In this document: positions 17,115-26,091 of the stretch, one piece after another
Position numbering within the stretch: the first letter of the stretch is position 1
Layout: each line of letters starts with the position of its first letter
DNA from: Pseudorhodobacter sp. E13
GTDB taxonomy: Bacteria; Pseudomonadota; Alphaproteobacteria; Rhodobacterales; Rhodobacteraceae
Length of the DNA: 64,000 nt
NCBI RefSeq assembly: GCF_003991405.1
Contig: NZ_RPEN01000159.1
Coordinates: forward strand, 62,001-126,000
Direction: 5' to 3'
Notes under the pieces: model-generated
The model's database searches: none
The model's input: only the letters and a program-made list of their open reading frames with translations
Told to the model about the DNA's origin: nothing
Position numbers and translations under genes: made by a program

Positions 17115-17996
17115 ATGATGAAAACGATGATCGGCGTGATTGGCGGCTCTGGCCTATATGAGATTGACGGGCTGGAAGGCGCGTCCTGGGTCAAGGTCAA
17201 AACCCCTTGGGGCGCGCCGTCAGATCAGGTGCTGGTCGGGCGCTTGGGCGGCGTGCCGATGGCGTTCTTGCCCCGCCACGGGCGCGGCCACCGGTTGTCG
17301 CCGACCGATGTGCCCTACCGCGCCAATATCGACGCGCTGAAACGGCTGGGCTGCACCGATGTCATCTCTGTTTCCGCCTGCGGGTCGTTGCGCGAAGATT
17401 ACGCGCCGGGGGATTTCGTGATCGTCGATCAGTTCATCGACCGCACCTTCGCGCGCGAGAAAAGCTTTTTCGGCGCAGGCTGCGTGGCGCATGTTTCGGT
17501 TGCCCATCCCACCTGCCCCCGGCTGGGCGCGGCTTGCGCGCAGGCGGCAACCGGGGTGCGGGTGCATCGGGGCGGCACCTATCTGGCGATGGAAGGGCCG
17601 CAGTTTTCCACCCTCGCCGAATCGCGGCTTTACCGGCAATGGGGCGCGGATGTGATCGGCATGACCAATATGCCCGAGGCCAAACTCGCCCGCGAGGCAG
17701 AGCTGTGCTATGCTTCTGTCGCGATGGTGACAGATTACGACTGCTGGCACGAGGCGCATGGCGCGGTGGATGTGGCCGAGGTGATCGCAACCCTGACGGC
17801 CAATTCCGGCCACGCCAAAACCATGGTCGCCGGTCTGCCCGCCCTTCTGGGTGCTGATCGCGCGCCGTGCCCGCATGGCTGCGACCGCGCGCTGGACCAT
17901 GCCATCATGACAGCCCCTTCCGCCCGCGACCCCGAGGTCTTGGCAAAGCTGGACGTAGTGTCGGGCCGGGTGTTGGGCCGGGTTTTGGGCGCGTGA
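17115..17996 (+). CDS. mtnP: S-methyl-5'-thioadenosine phosphorylase
   Basis: Phosphorolysis of methylthioadenosine (from polyamine, quorum signal or other SAM-using pathways) to adenine and methylthioribose-1-phosphate. The 293 residues carry IGVIGGSGLYEIDGL, the phosphate-binding PRHGRGHRLSPTDVPYRANIDALK, and the purine-nucleoside phosphorylase signature MEGPQFSTLAESRLYRQWGADVIGMTNMPEAKLAREAE (about 168-205). AAGGG precedes the ATG at 17115; a second ATG follows directly. It overlaps the next gene by four bases (GTGA), and apt two genes on would convert the released adenine to AMP, so the operon forms a purine salvage unit. Confidence 0.94.
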   Translation: MMKTMIGVIGGSGLYEIDGLEGASWVKVKTPWGAPSDQVLVGRLGGVPMAFLPRHGRGHRLSPTDVPYRANIDALKRLGCTDVISVSACGSLREDYAPGDFVIVDQFIDRTFAREKSFFGAGCVAHVSVAHPTCPRLGAACAQAATGVRVHRGGTYLAMEGPQFSTLAESRLYRQWGADVIGMTNMPEAKLAREAELCYASVAMVTDYDCWHEAHGAVDVAEVIATLTANSGHAKTMVAGLPALLGADRAPCPHGCDRALDHAIMTAPSARDPEVLAKLDVVSGRVLGRVLGA

Positions 17997-19276
17997 CCAA
18001 AGCGGTTCTGATCCTTGGGGCCGATGGCTTTATCGGGCGGCACATCGCCTTTGCCCTGCGCGAACAAGGCTATGACGTGACCGCTTGCGCCCGCGCGCCG
18101 CAGCGCCTTGCCCGGATGGGGTTCAAAACCCTTGCCGTTGATCTGACCGATCCCGCCTGCCACCAGCCTGCCTTCTGGGCACCGCATCTGGCGGCGGGCG
18201 TGCATCTGGTCAATGCGGCGGGCCTGCTGACCGGCAGCGATGCCGCCTTCCGCGCGGTTCACATAGCGGCCCCAGACGCCGCGATGGCCGCACTGGACGG
18301 CGGGCAATCGGTGCTGCTGTCAGCCGTAGGGATAGAGGCCGACACCAGCTTTGCCGCCTTCCGCCGCGAGGGCGAGGCCGTGGCGCAGCGCCACAACGCC
18401 ACCATCCTGCGCGCCGGGCTGGTGCTGGCCGATAGCTCCTACGGTGGTTCCTCGCTGTTAAGGGCTTTGGCGGTTTTGCCGATGGTAACACCGCTGATCG
18501 GTGGCGGCCAGCAGCCCGTGAACCCGATCCACGCCCAAGACCTTGCCCAAGTGATCGCCGATTGCCTTGCCACCCCACCCGGCCCCGGCCCGCGCCCCAA
18601 TGGCGCATGGGAGATTGGCGGCCCCGAGGTGATCCGTCAGGCAGAGTTGATCGCGATGCTCCGTCGCTGGTTCGGCCTGCCACAGACGCGCACTTGGGCC
18701 ATGCCCAACCAGTTGGCGGGCGCGGTGGGGCGGCTGGGGGATGCCCTGCGCCTTGGCCCCATATCGGCCACGGCGGTGGCGCAGTTGAACCATTCGCTTC
18801 TGGCCGATCCGGCGGCTTTGCTGGCCAAACTGCCCACGCGGCCGCGCGGCGTCAGCCAGTTTATCAACGCCCGCCCCGCAGGCACCCAAGACCTGTGGCA
18901 AGCCCGGCTTTACCTTCTGAAACCCCTGATCCGGCTGACCCTTGCCGTGATGTGGCTGGCCTCTGGCCTGCTGGGCCTGTTGCTGCCGGTCGCGGCGTTC
19001 AGCCCGCTGTTCGCCGGATTGCCGCTGCCCGATGTGTCGCTGACCCTGCTGGCGCGCGGCACCGGGCTGATCGACCTTGCGCTTGGCTGGGCGCTGCTGC
19101 GCAACATCGCCCCGCGCGCTATTGGCTGGGCGCAATTGGCGATGGTGACAGGCTATACGCTGGCGCTGAGTGTTCTGCTGCCGGCCCTATGGCTTGCCCC
19201 TTTTGGCGAGCTGCTTAAGAACCTGCCGATCCTGATGCTGATCGCCACCCATATCGCCTTGATCGAGGAAAGATGA
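17993..19276 (+). CDS. SDR/NAD(P)-binding epimerase-like protein with DoxX-like membrane domain
   Basis: A 427-residue two-part protein. Residues 1-290 form an extended SDR/complex-I-NDUFA9-like Rossmann fold (VLILGADGFIGRHIAFALREQGYDV; HAQDLAQVIADCLA). The C-terminal 120 residues contain four hydrophobic segments (LIRLTLAVMWLASGLLGLLLP and following), resembling the DoxX-like domain found fused to such SDRs. The GTG at 17993 overlaps the mtnP stop and matches the natural start of the Rossmann fold. Substrate is unknown. It is coupled to the DUF2269 gene by a four-base overlap. The fusion implies that an NAD(P)-linked activity is held at the inner membrane. Confidence 0.82.
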   Translation: MTKAVLILGADGFIGRHIAFALREQGYDVTACARAPQRLARMGFKTLAVDLTDPACHQPAFWAPHLAAGVHLVNAAGLLTGSDAAFRAVHIAAPDAAMAALDGGQSVLLSAVGIEADTSFAAFRREGEAVAQRHNATILRAGLVLADSSYGGSSLLRALAVLPMVTPLIGGGQQPVNPIHAQDLAQVIADCLATPPGPGPRPNGAWEIGGPEVIRQAELIAMLRRWFGLPQTRTWAMPNQLAGAVGRLGDALRLGPISATAVAQLNHSLLADPAALLAKLPTRPRGVSQFINARPAGTQDLWQARLYLLKPLIRLTLAVMWLASGLLGLLLPVAAFSPLFAGLPLPDVSLTLLARGTGLIDLALGWALLRNIAPRAIGWAQLAMVTGYTLALSVLLPALWLAPFGELLKNLPILMLIATHIALIEER

Positions 19277-19752
19277 TGGACGCCTACCACCTTGCGAAAT
19301 GGCTGCATATCCTGTGTTCCACTGTTCTGTTCGGCACTGGCATCGGCACGGCGTTCCAGATGGTCTGGGCCATGCAGACCGGCAAGGTGGAAACCGTGCA
19401 TTCCGTTGCCTCCGGCGTGGTTGTGGCCGATTGGCTGTTCACCACGCCTGCCGGAATTTTGCAGCCCGTCACCGGGGTCTGGCTGGCCCATACCGCCGGC
19501 TATTCCTTGGCCGAGCCGTGGCTGCTGCTGACCTATCTTGCCTATATCCTTGCCTTTGCCTGCTGGCTCCCCGTGGTGTTTCTGCAAATCCAGATCCGCG
19601 ACCTTGCCGCAATCGCCCTTGACGAAGGCACCCCACTTCCCGACCTTGCAAAGCGCAAATTCCGCCTGTGGTTCCTGCTGGGCTGGCCTGCCTTTGGCCT
19701 GCTGGTCGGGGTCTATGGGCTGATGATCGTGAAACCCAGTTTCGGCTTTTAG
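19273..19752 (+). CDS. DUF2269 family integral membrane protein
   Basis: A 159-residue protein with four predicted TM helices, opening with [29 protein letters not shown], characteristic of DUF2269. A conserved His in the first helix and Trp-rich segments ([22 protein letters not shown]) are seen, reminiscent of small haem- or quinone-linked membrane proteins, but no function is established. Start ATG at 19273 overlaps the SDR/DoxX gene by four bases; a second ATG follows at 19276. Genes for this SDR and DUF2269 commonly occur together, which suggests a joint membrane complex (inference). Confidence 0.85.
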   Translation: MMDAYHLAKWLHILCSTVLFGTGIGTAFQMVWAMQTGKVETVHSVASGVVVADWLFTTPAGILQPVTGVWLAHTAGYSLAEPWLLLTYLAYILAFACWLPVVFLQIQIRDLAAIALDEGTPLPDLAKRKFRLWFLLGWPAFGLLVGVYGLMIVKPSFGF

Positions 19753-19763
19753 AAAGGCCCGCC

Positions 19764-20297
19764 ATGACCAAAACCGTCAAAGATTACATCCGCACCATCG
19801 TCGATTTCCCGCATGAGGGGATCTTGTTTCGCGATGTCACCACGCTCTTTGCCGACCCGCGCGGCTTTCGCATGGCGATTGACCAGTTGCTGTCGCCCTA
19901 TGCCGGGATGCGCATCGACAAGGTGACGGGGCTAGAGGCGCGCGGCTTCATTCTGGGCGGCGCGGTGGCGCATCAGCTGTCCACCGGTTTCGTGCCGATC
20001 CGCAAGAAAGGCAAGCTGCCGGGCCGCACCATCGCGCAGGATTACAAGCTGGAATATGGCGAGGCGGTGGTCGAGGTGCATGACGATGCCTTTCAACCCG
20101 GCGAAAAAGTGTTGCTGGTTGATGACCTTCTGGCCACAGGCGGCACCGCCGAGGCCGGTATCAAGCTGATCGAACGCCTTGGCGCGCAGGTCATCGGCTG
20201 CGCCTTTGTGGTGGACCTGCCCGACCTTGGCGGCCGCGCCAAACTGGAAAAGATGGGGATGGAGGTGCATGCGCTGTGCGCCTTTGACGGACATTGA
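19764..20297 (+). CDS. apt: Adenine phosphoribosyltransferase
   Basis: Converts adenine plus PRPP to AMP. The 177-residue product has the expected length and motifs: [25 protein letters not shown] at the N-terminus, [32 protein letters not shown], and the PRPP-binding [19 protein letters not shown] chose the ATG at 19764, preceded by AAAGG and 11 bases after the DUF2269 stop. Being in one operon with mtnP suggests joint handling of the adenine released from methylthioadenosine. A strong terminator follows at 20420. Confidence 0.96.
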   Translation: MTKTVKDYIRTIVDFPHEGILFRDVTTLFADPRGFRMAIDQLLSPYAGMRIDKVTGLEARGFILGGAVAHQLSTGFVPIRKKGKLPGRTIAQDYKLEYGEAVVEVHDDAFQPGEKVLLVDDLLATGGTAEAGIKLIERLGAQVIGCAFVVDLPDLGGRAKLEKMGMEVHALCAFDGH

Positions 20298-20367
20298 CCG
20301 GATGGGCCGAAGTTTGGCTGCTGATAACCTTTTGGTAACGGAATCACTCTAGAACGAAGGAACCGGG

Positions 20368-20397
20368 ATGACCGGTCGCTGCTTGCAAAACACGTGA
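20368..20397 (+). other. Possible nine-codon leader-like ORF between apt and its terminator
   Basis: ATG at 20368 with GAAGGAA upstream runs nine codons (MTGRCLQNT) to TGA, about 20 bases before a strong terminator. Too short to call a gene; it may be chance or part of a small RNA. Confidence 0.2.
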
Positions 20398-20419
20398 CCA
20401 CTCAACCCCAAACCCCCAG

Positions 20420-20447
20420 CCCCGCCGGTTCACCCCGGCGGGGTTTT
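20420..20447 (+). terminator. Rho-independent terminator after apt
   Basis: Perfect 9-bp stem CCCCGCCGG / CCGGCGGGG (20420-20428, 20435-20443) with a six-base loop, followed directly by TTTT. Confidence 0.85.
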
Positions 20448-20485
20448 CGCATCTTTGGCATGGGGGCTTGTGGCAAAAGCAGGCA

Positions 20486-20510
20486 GGTATTTATGCCAAG
20501 ATGAAATCAG
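20486..20510 (+). repeat. 25-bp dispersed intergenic repeat, copy 2
   Basis: Same element as at 4010 with CCAAGATGAAATCAG at its right end. Its last bases include the stop codon of the minus-strand FAD dehydrogenase gene (20507-20509). Confidence 0.85.
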
Positions 20511-21925
20511 GCGGGGCCGCGCAGCACCGCGCCGGGGTTCATGATGCCATTCGGGTCCAGCGCGGCCTTGATCGCGCGCATCGCGGCCAGTTTGGCCGGG
20601 TCGCCGTATTTTTCCAGATCATCCACCTTCAGCCGCCCGATGCCATGTTCGGCACTGACAGAGCCGCCGCGCGCATGGACCATATCATGCACCAGGGTCT
20701 TGATCGCCTCGCGCCGGGGTTCATGTTGGGCGCGGGTTTCACCGGGGATGGGAAAGACGTTGTAATGCAGGTTGCCATCACCCAGATGGCCAAAGCAATT
20801 GATGCGCCATTGCCCCAAAGCCGCCAGCGCGGGGCCTGCCTCGGTGATGAATCCCGCAATCTCGCCCAGCGGCAGCGAGATATCATGGCTGGAAATCGCC
20901 CCGATACGGCGGTTGGCTTCGGGAATATTCTCACGCAGCGCCCAGAACTCGGCCCGCTGTGCATGGGATTGCGCGATAACACCGTCCAGCACGCACCCCG
21001 CCTCGGCCCCCGCCGCAAACACCCCCTCCAGCGCGTCATCGGGGGTGATGCCTTCGGGCAAGCCCAGATCAACCAACACCATCCACGCCGGGGCCTCGGC
21101 AAAGGGTTGGCGCTGCTCGGGCAGTTTTTCGGCCAGAAAAGCCAGCCCCATGCCTGAGATCAGCTCAAACGCCGAGATCATGCCACCCAGACGCGCCTGC
21201 GCCAGCGCCAGCAAGTCCAGCGCCGCCGCAGGGCTTGGCACCACTAGCAAGGCCGTTGCCATGGCCGCCGGAATGGGCGCGAGTTTCAGGCTGGCCGCAG
21301 TAATCACCCCCAGCGTCCCTTCGGCCCCGATCAGCAGATTGCGCAGGTCATAGCCGGTGTTATCCTTGCGCAACCGTTTCAGCCCGTGCCAGATCGTGCC
21401 ATCGGGCAGCACCGCCTCCAGCCCCAGACACAGATCGCGCGTATTGCCATAGCGCAGCACATTCACCCCGCCCGCATTGGTGGAAAGGTTGCCACCAATG
21501 CGGGCCGTGCCCTGACTGGCCAGCGACAGGGGAAACAGCCGCCCCGCCCCTTCGGCAGCGGCCTGCACCTCGGCCAAGGTGGCGCCCGCCTCTACCACCA
21601 AAACGTTTTCTGCAGGATACACCGCCCGCACCGCGCGCATCCGTTCCAGCGACAGCACCAAGGGCAAAGGCCCCTCGGCCATCACCTGCCCCAGCACCAA
21701 ACCCGTGCCGCCGCCAAAGGGCACCACCCCCACCTTTGCCGCGTTACAGGCCGCAAGAATGGTGGACACCTCGGCCACGGTGCGGGGCCGCGCCACCGCC
21801 GCCGCCTGCCCACCGATACGCCCACGCGGGTCGGCCAGATAGTTCGGCGTGGGCTGCATCAAACTGCCCACGGGCAAGGCTGCGGCCAAGGTTTCCAGAA
21901 AAGCAGGATCAGCGGGGTTCAGCAT
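20507..21925 (-). CDS. FAD-binding oxidoreductase (GlcD / D-2-hydroxyacid dehydrogenase type)
   Basis: FAD-linked dehydrogenase of the VAO/PCMH fold, 472 residues. The N-terminal FAD-binding half has VAEVSTILAACNAAKVGVVPFGGGTGLVLG, ASQGTARIGGNLSTNAGGVNVLRYGNTRD and LLIGAEGTLGVITAASLKL. The C-terminal cap has INCFGHLGDGNLHYNVF and GGSVSAEHGIGRLK, with the His residues used in metal/substrate binding by D-2-hydroxyglutarate and D-lactate dehydrogenases. The ATG at 21925 has GAAGGAG six bases upstream, so I prefer it over the start nine codons earlier. Substrate is likely a D-2-hydroxy acid (lactate, glycolate or 2-hydroxyglutarate). It stands alone, with the terminator of apt facing it. Confidence 0.88.
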   Translation of the reverse strand: MLNPADPAFLETLAAALPVGSLMQPTPNYLADPRGRIGGQAAAVARPRTVAEVSTILAACNAAKVGVVPFGGGTGLVLGQVMAEGPLPLVLSLERMRAVRAVYPAENVLVVEAGATLAEVQAAAEGAGRLFPLSLASQGTARIGGNLSTNAGGVNVLRYGNTRDLCLGLEAVLPDGTIWHGLKRLRKDNTGYDLRNLLIGAEGTLGVITAASLKLAPIPAAMATALLVVPSPAAALDLLALAQARLGGMISAFELISGMGLAFLAEKLPEQRQPFAEAPAWMVLVDLGLPEGITPDDALEGVFAAGAEAGCVLDGVIAQSHAQRAEFWALRENIPEANRRIGAISSHDISLPLGEIAGFITEAGPALAALGQWRINCFGHLGDGNLHYNVFPIPGETRAQHEPRREAIKTLVHDMVHARGGSVSAEHGIGRLKVDDLEKYGDPAKLAAMRAIKAALDPNGIMNPGAVLRGPA

Positions 21926-21982
21926 GGCGGCTCCTTCATCTGCCCCCGTCATAGCCTGCAGGGGACCAAGGGAAAAGCCGGT

Positions 21983-22780
21983 TCAGGGCAAAAGCTCTGG
22001 CTGCAAGACGATGATCGTGGCGCGTTTGGGCAAGCGTGACAGCGACAGATCAATCTGGCTCAACTCCGGTTCCACCACCTCAAACTCCCCGGCCATCTCG
22101 GCCAGAAACACCTCCAGCGAGGCACCGGAAAACCAATGCATCGGCAACACCACCGAGGATCGCAACCGCCGCACCACCGCCATCATCGACGGCAAATCCA
22201 GCGTATAGCCGCCATCCACCGGCACCATCAGCACATCCAGCCGCCCGATGGCCGCAAATTGCGCCGCATCGGGAATATGATGCAAATGGCCCAGATGCCC
22301 GATGCACAGGCCCGCCACCTCAAAGATGAAAATAGAATTGCCATCCTCGCGCAGAAAGCCCCGGTTCATCACATCGGTCGGCACATTGCGCACCAGAACC
22401 TCGCCCAGATCAAGGTGATGTTCCGCCGGGCTGCCATCGGCGGCCCAGCCTTGCAACACATGCGGCACGCGCGGATCGGGGTTCGCCGTCCAATGGGTGC
22501 CGTGGGAATTGTTCATCGTCACCACATCGGGCACCGTTTCACCGCCCCCGATAAAGCCGGTGTAATCGGTTACCAACACCTTGCCCTGCGGCGTGCGCAG
22601 CGCAAAACTGGCGTGGTCCAGATAGCGGATGCGCACCTCGCCTTCCGCAACCGGGTCTGAAAAGGCCACCCGATGCACCGGAACCCCGGCATCTGCCAAA
22701 GCGATGCAATGGCTTGGCACGCGGTCTTGCGCCAGTGCAGGCGCGGCAAACAGCAAAAGCGGAAGAACAAAGCGGATCAT
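21983..22780 (-). CDS. Secreted MBL-fold metallo-hydrolase-like protein
   Basis: A 265-residue protein with a clear signal peptide (MIRFVLPLLLFAAPALAQ), so exported to the periplasm. The body resembles UlaG/YcjG-type metallo-beta-lactamase-fold proteins: VRIRYLDHASFALRTPQGKVLVTDYTG, PDVVTMNNSHGTHWT, LCIGHLGHLHHIPDAAQ and VVLPMHWFSG. The usual HxHxDH zinc motif is altered (NSHGTHWT), though several His residues remain, so hydrolase activity is uncertain. It lies 57 bases from the FAD dehydrogenase start, same strand. Function unknown. Confidence 0.8.
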   Translation of the reverse strand: MIRFVLPLLLFAAPALAQDRVPSHCIALADAGVPVHRVAFSDPVAEGEVRIRYLDHASFALRTPQGKVLVTDYTGFIGGGETVPDVVTMNNSHGTHWTANPDPRVPHVLQGWAADGSPAEHHLDLGEVLVRNVPTDVMNRGFLREDGNSIFIFEVAGLCIGHLGHLHHIPDAAQFAAIGRLDVLMVPVDGGYTLDLPSMMAVVRRLRSSVVLPMHWFSGASLEVFLAEMAGEFEVVEPELSQIDLSLSRLPKRATIIVLQPELLP

Positions 22781-22853
22781 CGGCAGCCCCCTTTTTCATC
22801 TGAAAAAGGATAGCCCGGCTTGCCCCTAAGTCACGCGGTTTTTCGCCCAAGGT

Positions 22854-23438
22854 TTAGCCGACATCCGTGCGCCCGCGCCGATCGCCGCGTAAATTGGCAT
22901 AAAGCACATGATTGCGCCAGCGCCCGGCAATTTGCAGATAGCTTTGCGCCACGCCTTCGTATTTGAACCCGGTCTTTTCCAACACCCCGCGAGAGGCAGT
23001 GTTTTCGGGAAGGCAGGCCGCCTCGACCCGGCTCAGGTCCAGATGGGTGAAGGCGTGATGCACCATCGCCCGGATCGCCTCGCGCATCAGCCCTTGCCGC
23101 GCAAAGGGCGCACCGATCCAATAGCCAACGGTGGCGGCCTGTGCCGGACCACGGCGAATATTGTCCAGCGTGATCGCGCCCACCAATTGCTGATCGTCGC
23201 GCCGGATCATCAGCATCGGCAAAGCGGTGCCCTGCACCTGCGCGCGGGCGGCCCAATAGACCCGGTTGGTAAAGGCACGGCGCGACAGATGGTCAGGCGC
23301 CCAAACCGGCTCCCACGGGGTCAGGAAGGTGGCACTTTCCGACCGCAAGGACGACCAGTCGCACCAGTCGCCATGCATCGGCAGGCGCAGCGTCATCCGC
23401 TCCGTCTCAATCCGGACCTTCCGCCGAAACCCCAGCAT
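22854..23438 (-). CDS. GNAT N-acetyltransferase, RimJ/RimL type
   Basis: Predicted acetyltransferase of 194 residues in the RimJ/RimL group that acetylates protein N-termini or amino groups. Seen are ETERMTLRLPMHGDWCDWSSLRSES at the start, VGAITLDNIRRGPAQAATVGYWIGAPFARQGLMREAIRAMVHHAF (acetyl-CoA loop, about 100-140), and VEAACLPENTASRGVLEKTGFKYEG, the standard closing motif. Its ATG overlaps the stop of the M16 peptidase gene (TGATG), so it ends the thrC-M16 transcript. Substrate unknown. Confidence 0.9.
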   Translation of the reverse strand: MLGFRRKVRIETERMTLRLPMHGDWCDWSSLRSESATFLTPWEPVWAPDHLSRRAFTNRVYWAARAQVQGTALPMLMIRRDDQQLVGAITLDNIRRGPAQAATVGYWIGAPFARQGLMREAIRAMVHHAFTHLDLSRVEAACLPENTASRGVLEKTGFKYEGVAQSYLQIAGRWRNHVLYANLRGDRRGRTDVG

Positions 23439-24697
23439 CAGGCGGCAAGCCCGGCGCGGATATCCTCCAGCCCCGGCGCATCGCCCAAAGGACCGTAAAG
23501 CGCCACAGCCGCATCCGCCGTCACCATTTCCGCCGCATAGGCGCGCACATCGGCGGTCGTAACCGCGTCAATCTTGGCCACGGCTTCTTCGGGCGTCGGC
23601 ACCCGGCCCCAGATATGCAGCAAACGCGCCAGTCGTTCGGCGCGGCTGGATGGGCTTTCCAGCCCCATCAACATCCCGGCCTTCAACTGCACCCGCGCCC
23701 GCGCCACTTCCGCCTCGGACATGTCATCGGCGGCGCGCTTCAGTTCCTCAACCGTCAGACGGGTCAGATCGGCAATCTCGGCCTCGGATGTGCCGGCATA
23801 GATGGTGATCTGGCCCGCATCCTCATAGGCACCCGATTGCGCGAAGATGGTATAGCACAGCCCCCGCTCCTCACGGATTTTCTGGAACAGGCGGCTGGAC
23901 ATGCCACCGCCCAAGGCCATCGCATAAATCTGCGCATCATAGACATTGGGGGCCAGATAGCTGGGCGCATCAAAGGCCAGCGCGAAATGCACCTGTTCCA
24001 GCGTCTTGACCTCGCGCCGCTCCGAGCCTTTGAACGTCGCGGGTTGAATAAGCCCACCGCCCACCGCCTTGCGCGCGCCAAACAGCGCCTCGGCCTGCGC
24101 GACAATCGCGTCATGATCCACCGCACCCGCCGCCGACAGGATCATCCGGTCGGGGCTGTAATGTTCGGCGACAAAACCGGTCAGGTCATCGCGGGTAAAG
24201 CTGCTGACGCGTTCTGCCGGGCCAAGAATGGTGCGGCCAAAGGGCTGATCGGGGTAGCAGGCCTCTTGCAACCAATCAAAGATGATATCATCCGGCGTAT
24301 CCAGCGCCTGCCCGATTTCCTGCAAGATCACATGGCGTTCTGTCTCGATCTCTTTCGGGTCAAACACCGGGTTCAGCACGATATCGCCAATCACATCCAG
24401 CGCCAGCGCCACGTCATTTTCCAACACGCGCGCGTAATAAGCCGTCATCTCGCGGCTGGTATAGGCGTTGATATAGCCGCCAACATCCTCGATTTCTTCG
24501 GCAATCTGCAAGCTGCTGCGCTTTTCGGTGCCTTTGAAGGCCATATGCTCCAGAAAATGCGCGATGCCGTTCTGTTCCAGCCGTTCGTGCCGCCCGCCTG
24601 CCGTGATCCAGATTCCCACGCTCGCCGATTTCAGGCCGGGCATCGCCTCGGTCACAATGCGAAAGCCGTTGGGCAAGGTCGTCAGGCGGCTGGTCAA
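23438..24697 (-). CDS. M16 family zinc metallopeptidase (MPP/PqqL-like)
   Basis: A 419-residue peptidase with the inverted zinc motif HFLEHMAFKG (HxxEH, near residue 46) and the downstream Glu region (about 120-130), followed by the inactive second M16 half. This one-domain-pair layout is the processing-peptidase beta type, active on short peptides or presequence-like substrates. The start is TTG at 24697, overlapping the thrC stop (TTGA); AAAGGAA is seven bases upstream, and the N-terminus TTLPNGFRIVTEAMPGLKSASVG matches the family. Adjacent thrC and GNAT genes are typical of Rhodobacterales. The physiological substrate is unknown. Confidence 0.93.
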   Translation of the reverse strand: MTSRLTTLPNGFRIVTEAMPGLKSASVGIWITAGGRHERLEQNGIAHFLEHMAFKGTEKRSSLQIAEEIEDVGGYINAYTSREMTAYYARVLENDVALALDVIGDIVLNPVFDPKEIETERHVILQEIGQALDTPDDIIFDWLQEACYPDQPFGRTILGPAERVSSFTRDDLTGFVAEHYSPDRMILSAAGAVDHDAIVAQAEALFGARKAVGGGLIQPATFKGSERREVKTLEQVHFALAFDAPSYLAPNVYDAQIYAMALGGGMSSRLFQKIREERGLCYTIFAQSGAYEDAGQITIYAGTSEAEIADLTRLTVEELKRAADDMSEAEVARARVQLKAGMLMGLESPSSRAERLARLLHIWGRVPTPEEAVAKIDAVTTADVRAYAAEMVTADAAVALYGPLGDAPGLEDIRAGLAA

Positions 24698-26079
24698 TTG
24701 GCAATTCCTTTGCGGATATGGGCTTGCAGCGCGGCAAGGTCATTGGGCAAGCGCGTCACACGCTCATCGCGGTCAAACAGATCGGCCATGCGGGGCGGCA
24801 GGCTTGGCCGGGTGCCCATCGCGGCCTCCACCGCATCGGGGAATTTGGCGGGATGCGCCGTGGCCAGCGTGATCATCGGGGTCGCGCCCAAATGGCCTGC
24901 TGCCACCCAAACTCCCACTGCCGAATGGGGGCACAACACCTCTCCCGTTCCGGCATAGGCCGCCTTGATCGTGGCGCGGGTTTCCTCCTCGGAACAGCGG
25001 CCCGAGGCGAATTGCTCGCGCAGCATCTCCAGCGCGCCTTGGGAAATCGCAAACCCGCCCGCCTTCAACTCTGCCATCAAACTGGAAACCGCCGCCCCAT
25101 CGCGCCCATAGGCATCAAACAGAACACGCTCAAAGTTGGACGACACCTGAATATCCATCGAGGGGCTGATCGAGGGCTTCACCCCATCGGTCCGATATTC
25201 CCCCGATTTCATCGCGCGGTCCAGAATGTCATTCTGGTTGGTGGCGATCACCAGCTTTTCAATCGGCAAGCCCATGGCCCGCGCAATATAACCCGCGAAA
25301 ATATCTCCGAAATTGCCAGTCGGCACGGTGAAACTCACCTTGCGATGCGGTGCACCAAGACTGACCGCCGAGGAGAAATAGTAAACAACCTGCGCCAGAA
25401 CCCGCGCCCAGTTGATGCTGTTGACCCCCGCCAACCGCACCCCATCGCGGAACGCCAGATCGTTGAACATATCCTTCACGCGGGCCTGGCAATCGTCAAA
25501 ATCACCGTCCATCGCAATCGCATGCACATTCGGCTCCACCGGCGTTGTCATCTGGCGACGCTGCACCTCGGACACCCGACCATGCGGATAAAGGATGAAC
25601 ACATCCACATTCGACAAGCCGCGAAACGCCTCCATCGCCGCCGAGCCGGTATCACCGCTGGTCGCGCCGACAATCGTGATCCGCTCTCCCGATTTGGCCA
25701 AGGCGGCCTGCATCATCTGGCCGATCAACTGCATGGCGAAATCCTTGAACGCCAGGGTCGGGCCGTGAAACAATTCCAGCAGGAAATGGTTGGGGCCAAG
25801 CTGCACCAAGGGCGCCCGCGCCGCATGGCCAAAACCGGCATAGGCCTTCGCGATCAATCCGCGAAACTCATCCTCGGTGAAGGTGTCGCCCAGAAACGGC
25901 CACATCACCTGAAACGCCACCTCTTCATAACTCTGGCCCGCCAGCGCCGCGATATCGGCCGCCGGCATCACCGGCACGCTTTCCGGCACATACAGCCCGC
26001 CATCGCGCGCAAGCCCCGTCATCATCGCTTCGGAAAAGCTGAGAACTGGGGCCTGACCCCGGGTTGAGATATAGCGCAT
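24694..26079 (-). CDS. thrC: Threonine synthase
   Basis: PLP-dependent conversion of O-phosphohomoserine to threonine. The 461-residue protein has MRYISTRGQAPVLSFSEAM at the N-terminus, the PLP lysine in PTLAFKDFAMQLIG (near 120), and the class-II signature ITIVGATSGDTGSAAMEAFRG that binds the cofactor phosphate. SINWARVLAQVVYYF and TGNFGDIFAGYIA follow. Length fits the fungal/gamma-type long enzyme. It follows SURF1 by 12 bases on the same strand and overlaps the peptidase gene by four bases, so it belongs to the oxidase-assembly transcript. Confidence 0.96.
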   Translation of the reverse strand: MRYISTRGQAPVLSFSEAMMTGLARDGGLYVPESVPVMPAADIAALAGQSYEEVAFQVMWPFLGDTFTEDEFRGLIAKAYAGFGHAARAPLVQLGPNHFLLELFHGPTLAFKDFAMQLIGQMMQAALAKSGERITIVGATSGDTGSAAMEAFRGLSNVDVFILYPHGRVSEVQRRQMTTPVEPNVHAIAMDGDFDDCQARVKDMFNDLAFRDGVRLAGVNSINWARVLAQVVYYFSSAVSLGAPHRKVSFTVPTGNFGDIFAGYIARAMGLPIEKLVIATNQNDILDRAMKSGEYRTDGVKPSISPSMDIQVSSNFERVLFDAYGRDGAAVSSLMAELKAGGFAISQGALEMLREQFASGRCSEEETRATIKAAYAGTGEVLCPHSAVGVWVAAGHLGATPMITLATAHPAKFPDAVEAAMGTRPSLPPRMADLFDRDERVTRLPNDLAALQAHIRKGIAN

Positions 26080-26091
26080 GAACCGCCCCCT

